A stretch of 64,000 nt of DNA from Maratus speciosus (Eukaryota > Arthropoda > Arachnida > Araneae > Salticidae). The translations under genes were made by a program, and so were the position numbers. Location: positions 744,001 to 808,000 of the forward strand of contig CAWVRF010001077.1 in the NCBI GenBank assembly GCA_963932465.1, read 5' to 3'. Shown in pieces: positions 35,823 through 46,283 of this stretch; the first letter of the stretch is position 1; every line of letters begins with the position of its first letter. The notes beneath the pieces are model-generated. The model searched no databases, was not told the origin of the DNA, and was given only the letters and a program-made list of their open reading frames with translations.

Positions 35823-35995
35823 ATGATGATGAGTTGTAGCGCATATGGTTGCACTTATAGACATGAAATAGGAGGTAATAAAGAGTTTAAATTGCTTCGA
35901 AATCATGAACTGCGTGAAGGTGGTGGATAAGCTTTTAAACGAAAAGATATCAACTCATGCCTCAAGAATTTATAATAAATGTTTTCAAACTGGTA
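35823..35995 (+). pseudogene. THAP zinc-finger-like exon remnant
   Basis: ATG-rich start reads MMMSCSAYGCTYRHEIGGNK then EFKLL. This resembles the start of THAP domains, in which C-x2/4-C near the N-terminus begins a C2CH zinc site used for DNA binding. The frame then meets TAA after GGG. In a shifted frame THASRIYNKCFQTGK follows, where THAP domains have the second zinc pair and HF..G; here the expected Cys is Tyr and His is Cys. It ends at 'ctg|gtaaga', a plausible 5' splice site, as in many THAP genes. THAP domains occur in host genes and in P-element-like transposases. It looks decayed. No downstream exon was recognised with confidence. Confidence 0.5.
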
Positions 35996-36907
35996 AGAAT
36001 TCTTCATTTTCCTGTAATATAACAGATCGTATATATATATATATTCCCCTTAGGATATGAAATGCTTTTCTCCTTGTGAGATTTTTATTTTAAACATGAC
36101 ATCTACAAATATTTTATTTAACTAGATCGTCTTGTTTCTATGCACATTATTAGAATATTAAAAGAATTTAAAATACTCAAGGAGTGTTTATTTAGTTTTA
36201 AAGTAATTTTCTGGAAAACACAAGCTACATTTTCACAAATTTCCTTGTCATACAACATGTTAGACTGTGTATATAAATTTTTAATTGTTTTTATGTTAAA
36301 CCCTTAATTTCTACTCTAGTGTTGGGCGATTCATTATTTTACTCGCCTCTAGAGAATGTTTTTTCTGACGGGACAAGTTGAATTTTTAGACAATCTGAAA
36401 AACTAGAAGATATTCAGAAACTTTATTTATTTATTTATTTATTTATTTTTTTTTTTTGCCAGTTTTCTATTTTTGCAACTTTCCAGATTATTGAAATGTA
36501 AACATGGTACTACTAAGTTCTATCCTATAACCAAATTTTCCTCTTTTGTATATATACTATATTCTTAATTTTAAAGAAAAAAATAAGAATATGCATTTCA
36601 GACATAATAATTAACTATTTTTCCAATTGCATGTTTTTTTGTAACAATTTTCAACTGTATGTTGCATTTTGCAGATTTTTATTTAAAAAAAATCAGGCTA
36701 GTAAGATTTTCTTGAAAATTTCCAATCAAACTCCTGCCTCTCATATTGTAAAGAAGTAATGAACAATATGAAATCTAATGAATACATTACATATGTAACC
36801 ATAATGAATTATATAGGGTGGTAATCTGGCATGGATGTCCTATGCTCACTAGGGTACTTAAATCTCGTCATAATTGCCTGATATGGTAACCCGGCTATTG
36901 TTGTTTA
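35996..36907. other. No recognisable gene
   Basis: AT-rich DNA with a (TTTA)n run at about 36420-36450. Confidence 0.5.
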
Positions 36908-37144
36908 GGTACTTAGTTATCCTGTTGACCAATTTCGCCAAATTATATAAATTGCCAAACCACTCGCCAAATTATACCCATTGACATAATTTTTATTTTA
37001 AATAACGAAAGAACAAATAAATTAGTAAAACATTAATAAAAATACAAATAAAACGTTGAATTAATGGTTTTATTGGCCATTATTGGCATTTAATCTTACA
37101 GTTTGACGACAGTAATTTGGTCGACGGGATAACTAAGAAGTACC
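36908..37144. mobile_element. Fold-back/MITE with GGTACTTAGTTATCC ends
   Basis: 'ggtacttagttatcctgttg' at 36908 is mirrored by 'ggtcgacgggataactaaga' running to 37144, with a 3-base indel. The flanking 'gatatggtaacccgg' (36884) and the internal 'gccattattggcatttaatc' are shared with 22840 and 23228, so the two loci are related. Confidence 0.65.
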
Positions 37145-37369
37145 GTTGTTTATTTACTTTAATTATATAAATTGTTTTGTTCTATAGTTATTAAATAAAC
37201 TTTTATTTATTTATTGTTATTTCCTTTTTAAAAGAATTAAAAAATATATATGTAACTGGTATTTGGAAACGAAGTTTTTGCCAGATTGGCGTCAGAAAAA
37301 ATTTGTTATTTGAAACAAACCAATGTAATATATGAAATCTGTACTGGTAATCATTGGAACTATAAAGAA

Positions 37370-37700
37370 TAGAATGGTTGCAAAATGCCTGTGAACATCT
37401 CTGCTCCAATATATTAGTAATGGAGACATCCAATGACCTTGGAAATACCGAACTAACTAGAGTAAATTTGATGAAGAAGAATGATGAATATCTTTCAATT
37501 ATGCTTTGTCAAAAAAAAAAAAAAAAAAGTTCAATGAGAGGCCAAGAATCAGCGTTATTAAAAAATATTTGAAGAGATCATCAAACCCTAAGGCAGGTGA
37601 AAGAAAAATACTGTGGCAATTTAGCAGACAAAGCAATTTTCGGTATTGCCAATGAACAAAAATGAAAGACAGAAAACAAAGTTTTAAATTCAAAGATGTC
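37370..37700 (+). other. Possible decayed coding segment
   Basis: One frame stays open for 64 codons from 37378 (ends 37572). The reading includes MQNACEHLCSNILVMETSND but runs into a poly(A) tract translated as Lys. It follows the THAP-like fragment on the same strand by 1.4 kb and could be a later exon of the same dead gene. No splice sites or domain support this. Confidence 0.2.
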
Positions 37701-37749
37701 TTTTAATATTAAAACCAAGTTTTGATGTTTTGTGTAAACTTTTTTTTCT

Positions 37750-38015
37750 TTTTCAAGGTTCCAGAAGTTTATTTATTTTTTCATTTGTGGATTATGGCTA
37801 CCGGCGATACCACGTAAAAAAAAACGCACCTGTGTGCCCTACCTCAAACATTTAAGACCTTTAATAAACATCAATGAATAGTTTTCTGGTCTTAATGTAA
37901 GGTGGTGTGGAAAAGGGCACTTAGAAGATTTTCTTTACTCATTTTAGTAGGCATATTATTTCTTGTTTTGATTTTGTTCCATAAATTTACACAACTTTTA
38001 TTTATTGTAGTTCAA
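37750..38015 (+). repeat. Dispersed repeat, forward copy
   Basis: Shares 'atggctac(c/t)ggcgatacca', 'tgtgccctacctcaaacatt', 'tggtcttaatgtaaggtggt' and 'tcttgttttgattttgttc' with 45265-45530 in the opposite orientation. About 260 bp; element class unknown. Confidence 0.75.
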
Positions 38016-39783
38016 TAATTATATACAGTACAGAAACATTTAATTAGAATGGTTATGGTCGTATGTATACCAGATAATTGGTTGAGCAATAAACAATATC
38101 CATATGATCAGATTTGTAGAATGTATGTGTAAATGTGGCATTGTTTCCAATTTAAAATTAACACATTGCATGCGGGTATATTTTGCCATCGACATATGTG
38201 TAGTGGGTGTACTTTCGTTTTTGCTGTTTTAACTTGATTTATGAGAACAAGTTAAAAATATAATAATAATATTAATAATATAAATAATAATTATAATAAA
38301 ATATAATATTAATAAATAAATAATATTTAAAAAAATAAATTAAGCTATTTAACATAATAAAATTATTAGTGATCGACTGAAAATTCATTTTAGTTTTTGG
38401 CTCAAAGTCTGAGTTTTGTCGAAAATTCGGCTGGACCATAACTATCTGTATTCCAAAAATCTTGTTTCTTCTTTCAGAAATTCTCAACATTACTCATCAA
38501 TTTGAGCTGTATCGACTCAAATTAGACTATTTATTGCTATGAACTTCATTGTTTATAATTAATCAGTTATGACTGACTCAAGACGCGAGTGTTATTAAGC
38601 AAATTATAAAGCAAGCAATGCATATATAATTAAACTTTTTCACGTAGTCATTAACAGCTTCAGACTTAACAGTGATAGAATATTTTTACTTTGAAACCGC
38701 AGAAGTGTTTTGAATACTCTTTGAGAAAGTTCTAGCATAACAGAGGATCATTTACAAAAATCGTTATGAAAGATAAATCGAGGTGTGTATACCTAAAACT
38801 AATTAAATGAATGAAATTTATATAATTAGAAAATCTTTCTGTGTCATGGATAAATTATGTTTTTTATTATAAAAAGAGAAAGTTTTTATCTAAGACATAA
38901 CGAACTTGGGCCACACACTAATAATTCTGTATATTTAATAACATGTACTATTTAATTAATTATATATATTTAATAATATGGCACTAAAAAGTACCTTGTA
39001 ATAGCAACATTTTGGCTTTTGTTTTTCTTAAAATTTCTCTCAGCTTTTTGGAGTTTCAGAACACATGCTAATTGGAAAATTGTAAATTTTCATGCTCATG
39101 AAACCCCAACTTATGCCAAAATAGAAAAATTACATTTTTCCCCCTTAAACTGTGAAACCAGAAGTAACGCAAAATGGTACATTTTATTTAATTGTTTACT
39201 ATGTTTGCATAAGCATCAATTTTTGTATCTTAAAAATTTCATCCTTTGATTATCAAAACTGGTGGAAAAATTAAGCAAGATGCTTGGAGCAATTCCATTT
39301 TGTCGACTTGGATTCTTGATGAAGTTATAACGAGCTTGCAAATCCTGCATATAATTTTGATGCATTAAAGATTCTAATTTGGGGAGTAATGTGACTATGT
39401 TTTAAACCAAAGAGCAGACAGTGTTCAGCAGCCTCCCAAAACTGTCTGAGGAAAACTTTGTATGCAAAATGTGATTATGTTATTAAATAATAGTCTTGCA
39501 TATTTTTAATGTACATAATTTGTACTTTTCAATAAATGGAGCCGCAAACCGCAAACCAACTGAATTGTGTTGCTTTCTTATTGTGTATGTGACCATTTTT
39601 ATTTCAGCTAATACTGGGCTGCCATTGGCAACTGTTTTTTTTTCCTTCTACTATTATTTAAAAATAATTGTATATTATTATTGTTTAGAAATAATGATTA
39701 AAAGAACCTAAGCAAAATTTAGAAAAAAATAGTTGACTGTGGCAGCCCTGTTATTTTTAAATAAGTCTAAGAGAGTAAGTATT
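38016..39783. other. No recognisable gene
   Basis: AT-rich sequence. Open frames at 39019-39249 and 39496-39711 (76 and 71 codons) carry no motif I recognise. Confidence 0.5.
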
Positions 39784-39787
39784 TTAA

Positions 39788-39863
39788 CCACTTCAACGGC
39801 TGCCCCAAGAGATAAGTCGGGTGTAAAAACACTGTTTCCCTATACCCGTCGCCGGTGAAGTGG
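39788..39863. mobile_element. piggyBac-like MITE of 76 bp
   Basis: Ends 'CCACTTCA(A/C)CGGC' in inverted orientation, flanked by TTAA at 39784-39787 and 39864-39867. Confidence 0.75.
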
Positions 39864-39954
39864 TTAATTTATTAAATATTTATCATCCTTAAACATTGTA
39901 CAATTTATTATTAAACATTTCACTTTACGAATTATTATTAAGCATTCCATTTTT

Positions 39955-40150
39955 GCGTGGTAAAAAAACGCAAATTTGTCAAAGGAATGCGGTGAAAAAT
40001 GCGAATTTCGTCAAAAGTTCAGGGTAAAAAGTGCAGATTTCAACAAAGAATCGAGATAGAAAAATGTGAATTATGATTGTGGGAAAAGAATTGTGAATAT
40101 CCTGAAATGATCGCGGGAAAAAAATTCAAGAATTTCGTCAAAATTTACTG
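39955..40150 (+). repeat. Small patch of the 48-kb minisatellite family
   Basis: Degenerate units such as 'atgcgaatttcgtcaaaag', 'gtgcagatttcaac' and 'caagaatttcgtcaaaat' alternate with A-rich linkers, the same pattern as 48.9-51.6 kb. Confidence 0.6.
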
Positions 40151-41621
40151 CACTGGGCTAAAAAAAATGGGAACCAGGCTCCTTTTACAAATGTAAAAAA
40201 AAAAAAAAATGCTGCAAAACGAGAAGAAACTTTAAATATTGTATAAAAATTTTCAGAGGAAAAAAATTGCTATATTGAGTTGAAAGACTGAAACCTTATT
40301 CATTTTACAAATGTCAAAAGATGGCTGTGAAACACAAAAAACCAACCAACCAACCTCCAGATTAGTTTTAATTTTATGTGCTATGATTTCTCATTTTCAA
40401 AGGTTGGCAGGTCTGTTTATTTTATAAATTTCTTTCTAAAAAAATTATTAAGACCGCGGGCGGAGAATTGGTAAGATGCATGTCGCAGACTCTTGAGAAG
40501 ATCTGCAGATTATTTTTCAACTGGAGAAAAAAAAGTTCTTAAAAAAGAGTCACAATATTAAGGAATGGTTTGTCTCAAAAACAGTAGATAAACTGTTTGA
40601 GTAATGAGTAAGTATGATGAGTAAGAGTTCATCTCTTCCATTCATGGACTAATAACTTTTTTATTTTAACATTCATTTATTCGTATTTCAGTTATTTTAT
40701 AGATTAATAAAATAACAGTTTTGTTGAGCAATCATAAATTGATATCTTTATATCAGTTAATGATTAAAATATTTCACATTTTAATAAATATATATATTTT
40801 TTTCATTTTCATTAGCTTTTCTTTCATTCATTAGTTGTCTGTATTAAGCATACCATTCAATAGTACATTTCTTGACTGGGTTTTAATAATGCCTGTAAAT
40901 GGGGGGGGGGGGGAATAATATTTTTTCTTTTAGTGGTGTCACTTAGTGGCACTCCACTCTCATATAACTGTTCATTTTTGCTGTTAGCGACGATATAGGA
41001 CTCGGGAGGGGGACACCGTTTTTTTGCAGAAAACTTTTAAGAAATTATTAGAGTTCGCAGACAGTTTTACATTTTATCTAAGTCTGCTCGTAGTTCAGAA
41101 AGGACCGCTTGCATGCAAAGAATATGATAGTTAAAAAAAAAAAAGTTTTCAAAATGGATTTTACACACAAGGAATGTGATTAGTAAAAATAAGTTTTAAA
41201 AATGGATTTCGGTTAAAAGAAGTTCTACCGTATTTACAAAATGTTTAGCATATGAAAAATAACTCATTATTAAATATAGAGATATCAAGCAATTACTAAC
41301 CATGAAATAAATATTTTGGGTTTAATAATTTGTAAAAAATTATTTAAAACATCAGTAGTTTGTGCTTCAGAATTAGTTGTGAAAGTTTAATTCACAAATT
41401 TAAGATTTTTTAGATGTAATATACAAAATCTTGATAACTGAAATTTTCTTCTATTGGTATGGAAAAGTCCAAATGAGTTAATCTAGCTACATATGATGGA
41501 ATTGATTTTTAAAAGAATTGTGCTTTAAAAATCAGTAAATTGAAATACAATTTTCAAATAACTTATTTCATTTTTTACCTTATTTGATGATGTGAAAGTG
41601 AAAATATGTCATGATTATCTT
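40151..41621. other. No recognisable gene
   Basis: AT-rich DNA with poly(G) at about 40901-40913. 'accaaccaaccaacc' near 40343. Confidence 0.5.
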
Positions 41622-41723
41622 GGTACTTTTGGTTAGCCGGGCACCAGTGTTATATATACATATATTGTATATTTACACACATATGTATGTATAACACTGG
41701 CACCTGGCTAATCGAAAAGTACC
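41622..41723. mobile_element. TA-cored hairpin MITE, copy 1
   Basis: 'GGTACTTTTGGTTAGCCGGG' then 'caccagtgttata' at the left is mirrored at the right by 'tataacactggcacctggct' and 'aatcgaaaagtacc'. The ~30-bp centre is TA-rich. Total 102 bp. Confidence 0.85.
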
Positions 41724-42486
41724 ATTTGTTAAAAGAAAAGGAGAAATGAATTGCTTAAATTGTTACCACTGTTGATATGTATCAGCATTACTCACAGACA
41801 TGCTTTATAATTTAGATAGTAACAATGTGTTTAACTTAATTTGCAAATAGAAAAAATATATATGTATAATTTATTACACAGATTTGAATGAACTTAAATA
41901 AACCTGCACCAAGTAAAATTTTTATTTCATGCTAATTTCTAAATAAATGCATTAGCAATTTTTTAGAATTGGGGTTTTAGACAAGAAATATGAATTTTAC
42001 TCTTCAAAAGTCTAAAAAAAAAAAAAAATACACAAGAATATTTTAAGTGTGTTCACTTGTGTTTCTGTCTCTCAAAGCTCTTTGTCTTGTCAACTATGTA
42101 ACATGGAAAGTTCAAATTTGGCTGAAGTAATAAAGGCTATTGACCCTTTAGTCATAGTTATAGATTGAAAATGTAATGCAAAAATATGTCCCCTTCTCCT
42201 CTATTTCCGAATCTACTGAAACTAAAATTATGAAAAAATTAGTGGTAGTAGAAATTTATTTAAACTAGCAGGAGAACTGTAGCAATTACCTTAGCTCACA
42301 TAGTTTTTGAGAAAATCTCATTTTACCATTACACACAAATTTCACTTTGCTCAACAAGGGAGTTGAGGGGCACTTGAGGTACCTATCATCATAGAAGTAT
42401 AAAAGGATTGCTGATAATGAGTTTCGAAAAAAATTGTTAGTAATTAGCCAAGATATTAAGCTTTAAGACTAATGTCAGACGAACGT

Positions 42487-42578
42487 CTATTTGCACGCTT
42501 TTTGTCTCAACATGTAACAGAAACACCTGTTAGTGAAGGCGTTTCTGTTACATGTTGAGACAAAAAGCGTGCAAATAG
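42487..42578. repeat. Perfect 38-bp stem hairpin
   Basis: Arm 42487-42524 starts 'ctatttgcacgc' and ends 'aacagaaac'. Arm 42541-42578 is its exact reverse complement. The 16-base loop is 'acctgttagtgaaggc'. No mismatch in the stem, so it is either recent or maintained. It lies 14 bp left of the 42593 element. Alternatives are a tiny fold-back element or a small-RNA precursor. Confidence 0.9.
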
Positions 42579-42592
42579 GCAATGGATATATA

Positions 42593-43343
42593 CAGTAGAC
42601 TCCGTAAAATCCGCATATTTTTTCAGATTTAAACAATAAAATCTACAGTTAAATTGCAGGAACTAAATTCAAGATGGGGCCAAAATCAGTGACTACTGCA
42701 ATGTTTTTTTTACTAAATTTTTTGCTAATCATTCTCTTTTGGCTATTACAGCTGATTTATTACTAAATAAATTTACATTACTTTTGATTTTGATATAAAT
42801 AAGCATATCTATATCAAAAATTCCAGGGTTCAAAATGGAAAAATCCACGAACCGGAACACCATTTTAAAATTATTGTTCGCAGAATTTTTTTTTTTTTTT
42901 AATTATAGATAAATTTATTTCTAAACATACAAAACAGTATAAGAAAAGCATTCAAGACTCTAAATAACAATGAAAAAAGTTACTAAAATGTGAAAAAATA
43001 ATGACGTATCGATCTTACGATCGCTTTACCACCAGATGGCAGCATAGGGCTTTTGGAATTGAATTGAATCGATTTCATCGGTAATAATTTAATATTTTTC
43101 TAAATTTTTATTTTACATAATTATTTTAATAATTACTTACTTTTAAACTAATAAATTATTTTAATATTTTACTTATTTTAATGTTTAACTTTATTGAAAG
43201 CATTCATTATAATTTCCCTTGCTTAACTACCAATCAAATTAATGTTTCAAAAATGTAAACAAATCAATGACCAGAAATCCACAAAATTCTAAAATCCGCA
43301 CAACCTCTGGTCCCAAGCTGTGCGGATTTGAGGGAGTCTACTG
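42593..43343. mobile_element. Pogo-like non-autonomous element of 751 bp
   Basis: Ends 'CAGTAGACTCC(G/C)T(A/C)AAATC' and 'cgca', inverted, with TA at 42591-42592 and 43344-43345. Truncated copies of the same end occur near 34611 and 52399. There is no transposase frame. End style is that of pogo/Tigger elements. Confidence 0.85.
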
Positions 43344-43651
43344 TATCATGATATTTATTTTCAAAATATCAAGGTTTTTGATATTTTTATTTTCATACAT
43401 TTAATATTTATTTTTTAAATGTCGTATTTCTTGATATTTTCATACATCTGATATTTATTTTCAGTCAAAAGAAGTGCAAATGAATTCAACTGTTATTAAA
43501 AATTAGCCCATCCGTAAATAATAACTAAAAGGAATAGCTTACAAAATATTCTCTGCACTTCAAAAACTAGTTTTGGACTGTACCTGCAGCTTTCTCATTA
43601 CCACAACTGTCTTTGAAAAATACCTCCCTACCCTGTCTTAATTCTTTTTGT

Positions 43652-43814
43652 GTACTTTTCGGTTACCTGGGTGCCAGTGTTATATATGTATGTGTGTATA
43701 TATATAAAAAATATGTATGTATGTATATATATATATATATATATATGCATATTTACATATATGTATTTTTATAAATATGGAAATATAACACTGGCACCCG
43801 CCTAATCGAAAAGT
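43652..43814. mobile_element. TA-cored hairpin MITE, copy 2
   Basis: 'gtacttttcggttacctggg' and 'tgccagtgttatata' are mirrored by 'atataacactggcacccgc' and 'ctaatcgaaaagt'. The centre is a longer TA/TG repeat (total 163 bp) than in the other copies. Confidence 0.85.
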
Positions 43815-44393
43815 TTTTATTTACTTCAGTCTAAATTGTACAGTAGGTTAGGGAATGAAAAAGCAGACAAACTTACATTCATGTTCAAATTCTTCAATAG
43901 AAAAAATAAAAGAAACTTTATTTTGTATTTCAGAATTTGTTGTGTATTTTTATTTATTTTTTAAACTGAATCCTGCATTCTGTGTTTTGATGAGTGAAAA
44001 AGCAACTTTTACAGAAGATTGTTTATGTTTTCAATTATTTGATCATAAATTTTGCAAGAAAAAATAAAAAAAGATAGTTAGAATATTGTTTTATTATGTT
44101 TTCATGCTAAATGTAATATGTTTTAGATTCAAATTTATATTAAGTCTAAAAATCTTTAGAATCAGCAGTAAGCTGACAATTTTGAAAATATCGGATACAT
44201 CAAAATATCAGATATTTTTGAAAATATCACTATATTTACGAACCCTGGGTTATAAAAACACGGATGGCGTACTCTATGCGACATCAGCTTTTAAAACCTA
44301 GATAACATTTTAAAATGATATATTTGTGTAATGCAATGCCCAGTAGCAATATAAGAGTAATAAACGTCAAATTGTTAAAAATAAACTATTGTA

Positions 44394-44494
44394 GGTACTT
44401 TTTGGTTAGCCGGGCACCAGTGTTATCTATACAAATATATATATATGTATGTGTGTGTATATAACACTGGCACCCGGCTAACCGAAAAGTATCC
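44394..44494. mobile_element. TA-cored hairpin MITE, copy 3
   Basis: 'ggtactttttggttagccgg' and 'gcaccagtgttat' are mirrored by 'ataacactggcacccggct' and 'aaccgaaaagtatcc'. Total 101 bp. Confidence 0.85.
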
Positions 44495-44774
44495 TAATTT
44501 AATTAGAATTAATAGCATAATTACTTTGGGATTCATGACCAGTTTGCATTGAGTGCCACTCTCAATATGCCACCTGGGTCTTTAAAGGTTAATTAAACAC
44601 CTATCTGGAAAAAAAGCAGCACAGACCAAGGCGCCATAGCAACTTTCTTTTGAAGCGCACTTAGCACAGTGACAAGTTTAAACTTTGAACAAGATCAATT
44701 AATATATTTACAGAACCTTCCGTGCACAAGTAATACTCACACTTGACAGATTATTAAAAAAGTTTTACTTACAT

Positions 44775-45245
44775 AGGCAATACTTTCTTAGAAGCACAAT
44801 CTAATGCACGGCTGAAATGGCACTGTGCACAAGACTGTCCCACTGAGTTATTGCCTTTATTGATGCTTAACACTATTTCTACCAGTGTCAAGTAACACCT
44901 TTTTAAAATTTGGATTCATGATTATTTTGCTTGCAGTTTTTTACTGTAATAAGCATAAAAAAGTCTTCAATATTAAAAATGATTTGTAATTGTTTCAAAC
45001 TAAAAATTACAAATGGAAAATTGTAAATCGAAAACTTTTATAATGTGTCATTTGATACTGGTAGAAATAGTGTTAAGCACATACTGTCTTTCATCTTCAG
45101 TTATTATGTCCTGAAATAGATTTGTCTGTCACGCCTTCCTCCAGTGACAACTTCCCTGTAGTAATGAAAGCTTCTTGTCTGGGGCGTACACATTCTCTAC
45201 TTTCTGAATTGAATATTCCAAGTTTTTCTTTTGTTAGATACAATT
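44775..45245 (-). pseudogene. Decayed coding patch, family unknown
   Basis: The minus strand stays open from about 45245 with KLGIFNSESRECVRPRQEAF, then ITTGKLSLEEGVTDKSISGH, ending at TGA. After the TTAA-flanked MITE a further open stretch reads INKGNNSVGQSCAQCHFS then RALDCASKKVLPM and stops. 'tatttcag' at about 45115 and 'gtaagt' at about 44770 could be splice sites. The stretch is less AT-rich than the neighbourhood. I do not recognise the protein. Chance open frames remain possible. Confidence 0.35.
44871..45072. mobile_element. TTAA-flanked MITE of ~202 bp
   Basis: Inverted ends 'CACTATTTCTACCAGT' followed by '(G/A)TCAA', with TTAA at 44867-44870 and 45073-45076. The target preference fits piggyBac. 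It interrupts the coding-like patch. Confidence 0.75.
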
Positions 45246-45264
45246 ACAGAAGAGAAAGAAATAA

Positions 45265-45530
45265 AAATTATCAAAGTGCAAATTTATAGAACAAAATCAA
45301 AACAAGAAATATGTAGTATATAGGTGCCTACAACTGAAATTAATAAAGAAAATCTAAGTGCCCTTTTCCACACCACCTTACATTAAGACCAGAAAACTAT
45401 TCAATAATGTTTATTAAGGCTCGGTCTTAAATGTTTGAGGTAGGGCACACAGGCGCGTTTTTTTTAATGTGGTATCGCCAGTAGCCATAGTCCACCAAAA
45501 AAAAAAAAAAAATGGAACCAAAGAAAAAAA
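45265..45530 (-). repeat. Dispersed repeat, inverted copy
   Basis: Reverse complement of 37750-38015; the two copies are 7.3 kb apart and face each other. Confidence 0.75.
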
Positions 45531-45584
45531 AAATGTTAATCCAAAAACATAAGTAAGATATTACTGCTCTTATAGAGCACAATT

Positions 45585-45720
45585 TTTAATGAATGGATAC
45601 ATGGTAGATTCTTCATCTTCAGTGCCATAACTGGGAGAGGGACCCGGCTGCCAGAATGAAAGGCGAAGAAAGTGCCAAATGAAGATTGTTGCTCGATACA
45701 AAATTGTATATACCATAATT
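45585..45720 (-). pseudogene. Coding-like segment, family unknown
   Basis: One minus-strand frame reads MVYTILYRATIFIWHFLRLS then FWQPGPSPSYGTEDEESTMY, PFIKNCAL and stop. An overlapping frame is also open for 68 codons, so only one, if either, is real. Composition resembles coding sequence more than the surroundings. No domain was recognised. Confidence 0.25.
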
Positions 45721-45755
45721 TATGGCACATGTATATAGACATATATATGTATATA

Positions 45756-46249
45756 CAGTAGAAGATCTTTATAACGCAAACCTAAAAACGCAAGGTTGTG
45801 CGTTATATAGAATTTTGCGTTATATGGATCACATCATTAAATTCACCTTGTAAACATGGCCAAATATGTCTGAAACATATCAAAATACATTAGAATATCT
45901 TTATACTGCATTCCTTGTTACCAAGAGTTATCCAAATTATAAATTTTTGCATAATATAGGTCAGGCATTGAAAAATTTACTTTATAAACATGATCCAAAT
46001 ATAACTGACACAACAATCCCTTATATTAGACATTTTCAAAAATGTGTATTGTAATAATAGCATTTTTTTTCAGTAAAAAGGTCTTAAATTAGAAGATAAA
46101 GTTGAACTAATGTATCAAATTTAGTCCTCTAGAGAGTAGCAATATTTTACAATGTGAAAATGCAGGTGCTTTTTAACTGCAAAAGTCATTGTTTACATCT
46201 GAGAAGTTGTGCGTTATATGGAGAATTGCATTATAAAGATCTTCTACTG
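45756..46249. mobile_element. Tc1/pogo-like MITE of 494 bp
   Basis: Ends 'CAGTAGAAGATCTTTATAA' in inverted orientation, continuing as 'cgcaa' and 'tgcaa', with TA at 45754-45755 and 46250-46251. It has inserted into the TA core of a hairpin MITE whose right half survives at 46250-46283. No transposase; the open frame at 45866-46054 lies inside and has no motif. Confidence 0.85.
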
Positions 46250-46283
46250 TATAACACTGGTGCCCGGCTAACCGAAAAGTACC
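46250..46283. mobile_element. TA-cored hairpin MITE, right half only (copy 4)
   Basis: 'tataacactggtgcccggct' and 'aaccgaaaagtacc' match the right halves of the three complete hairpins. The left half is not found left of 45756. Confidence 0.75.
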
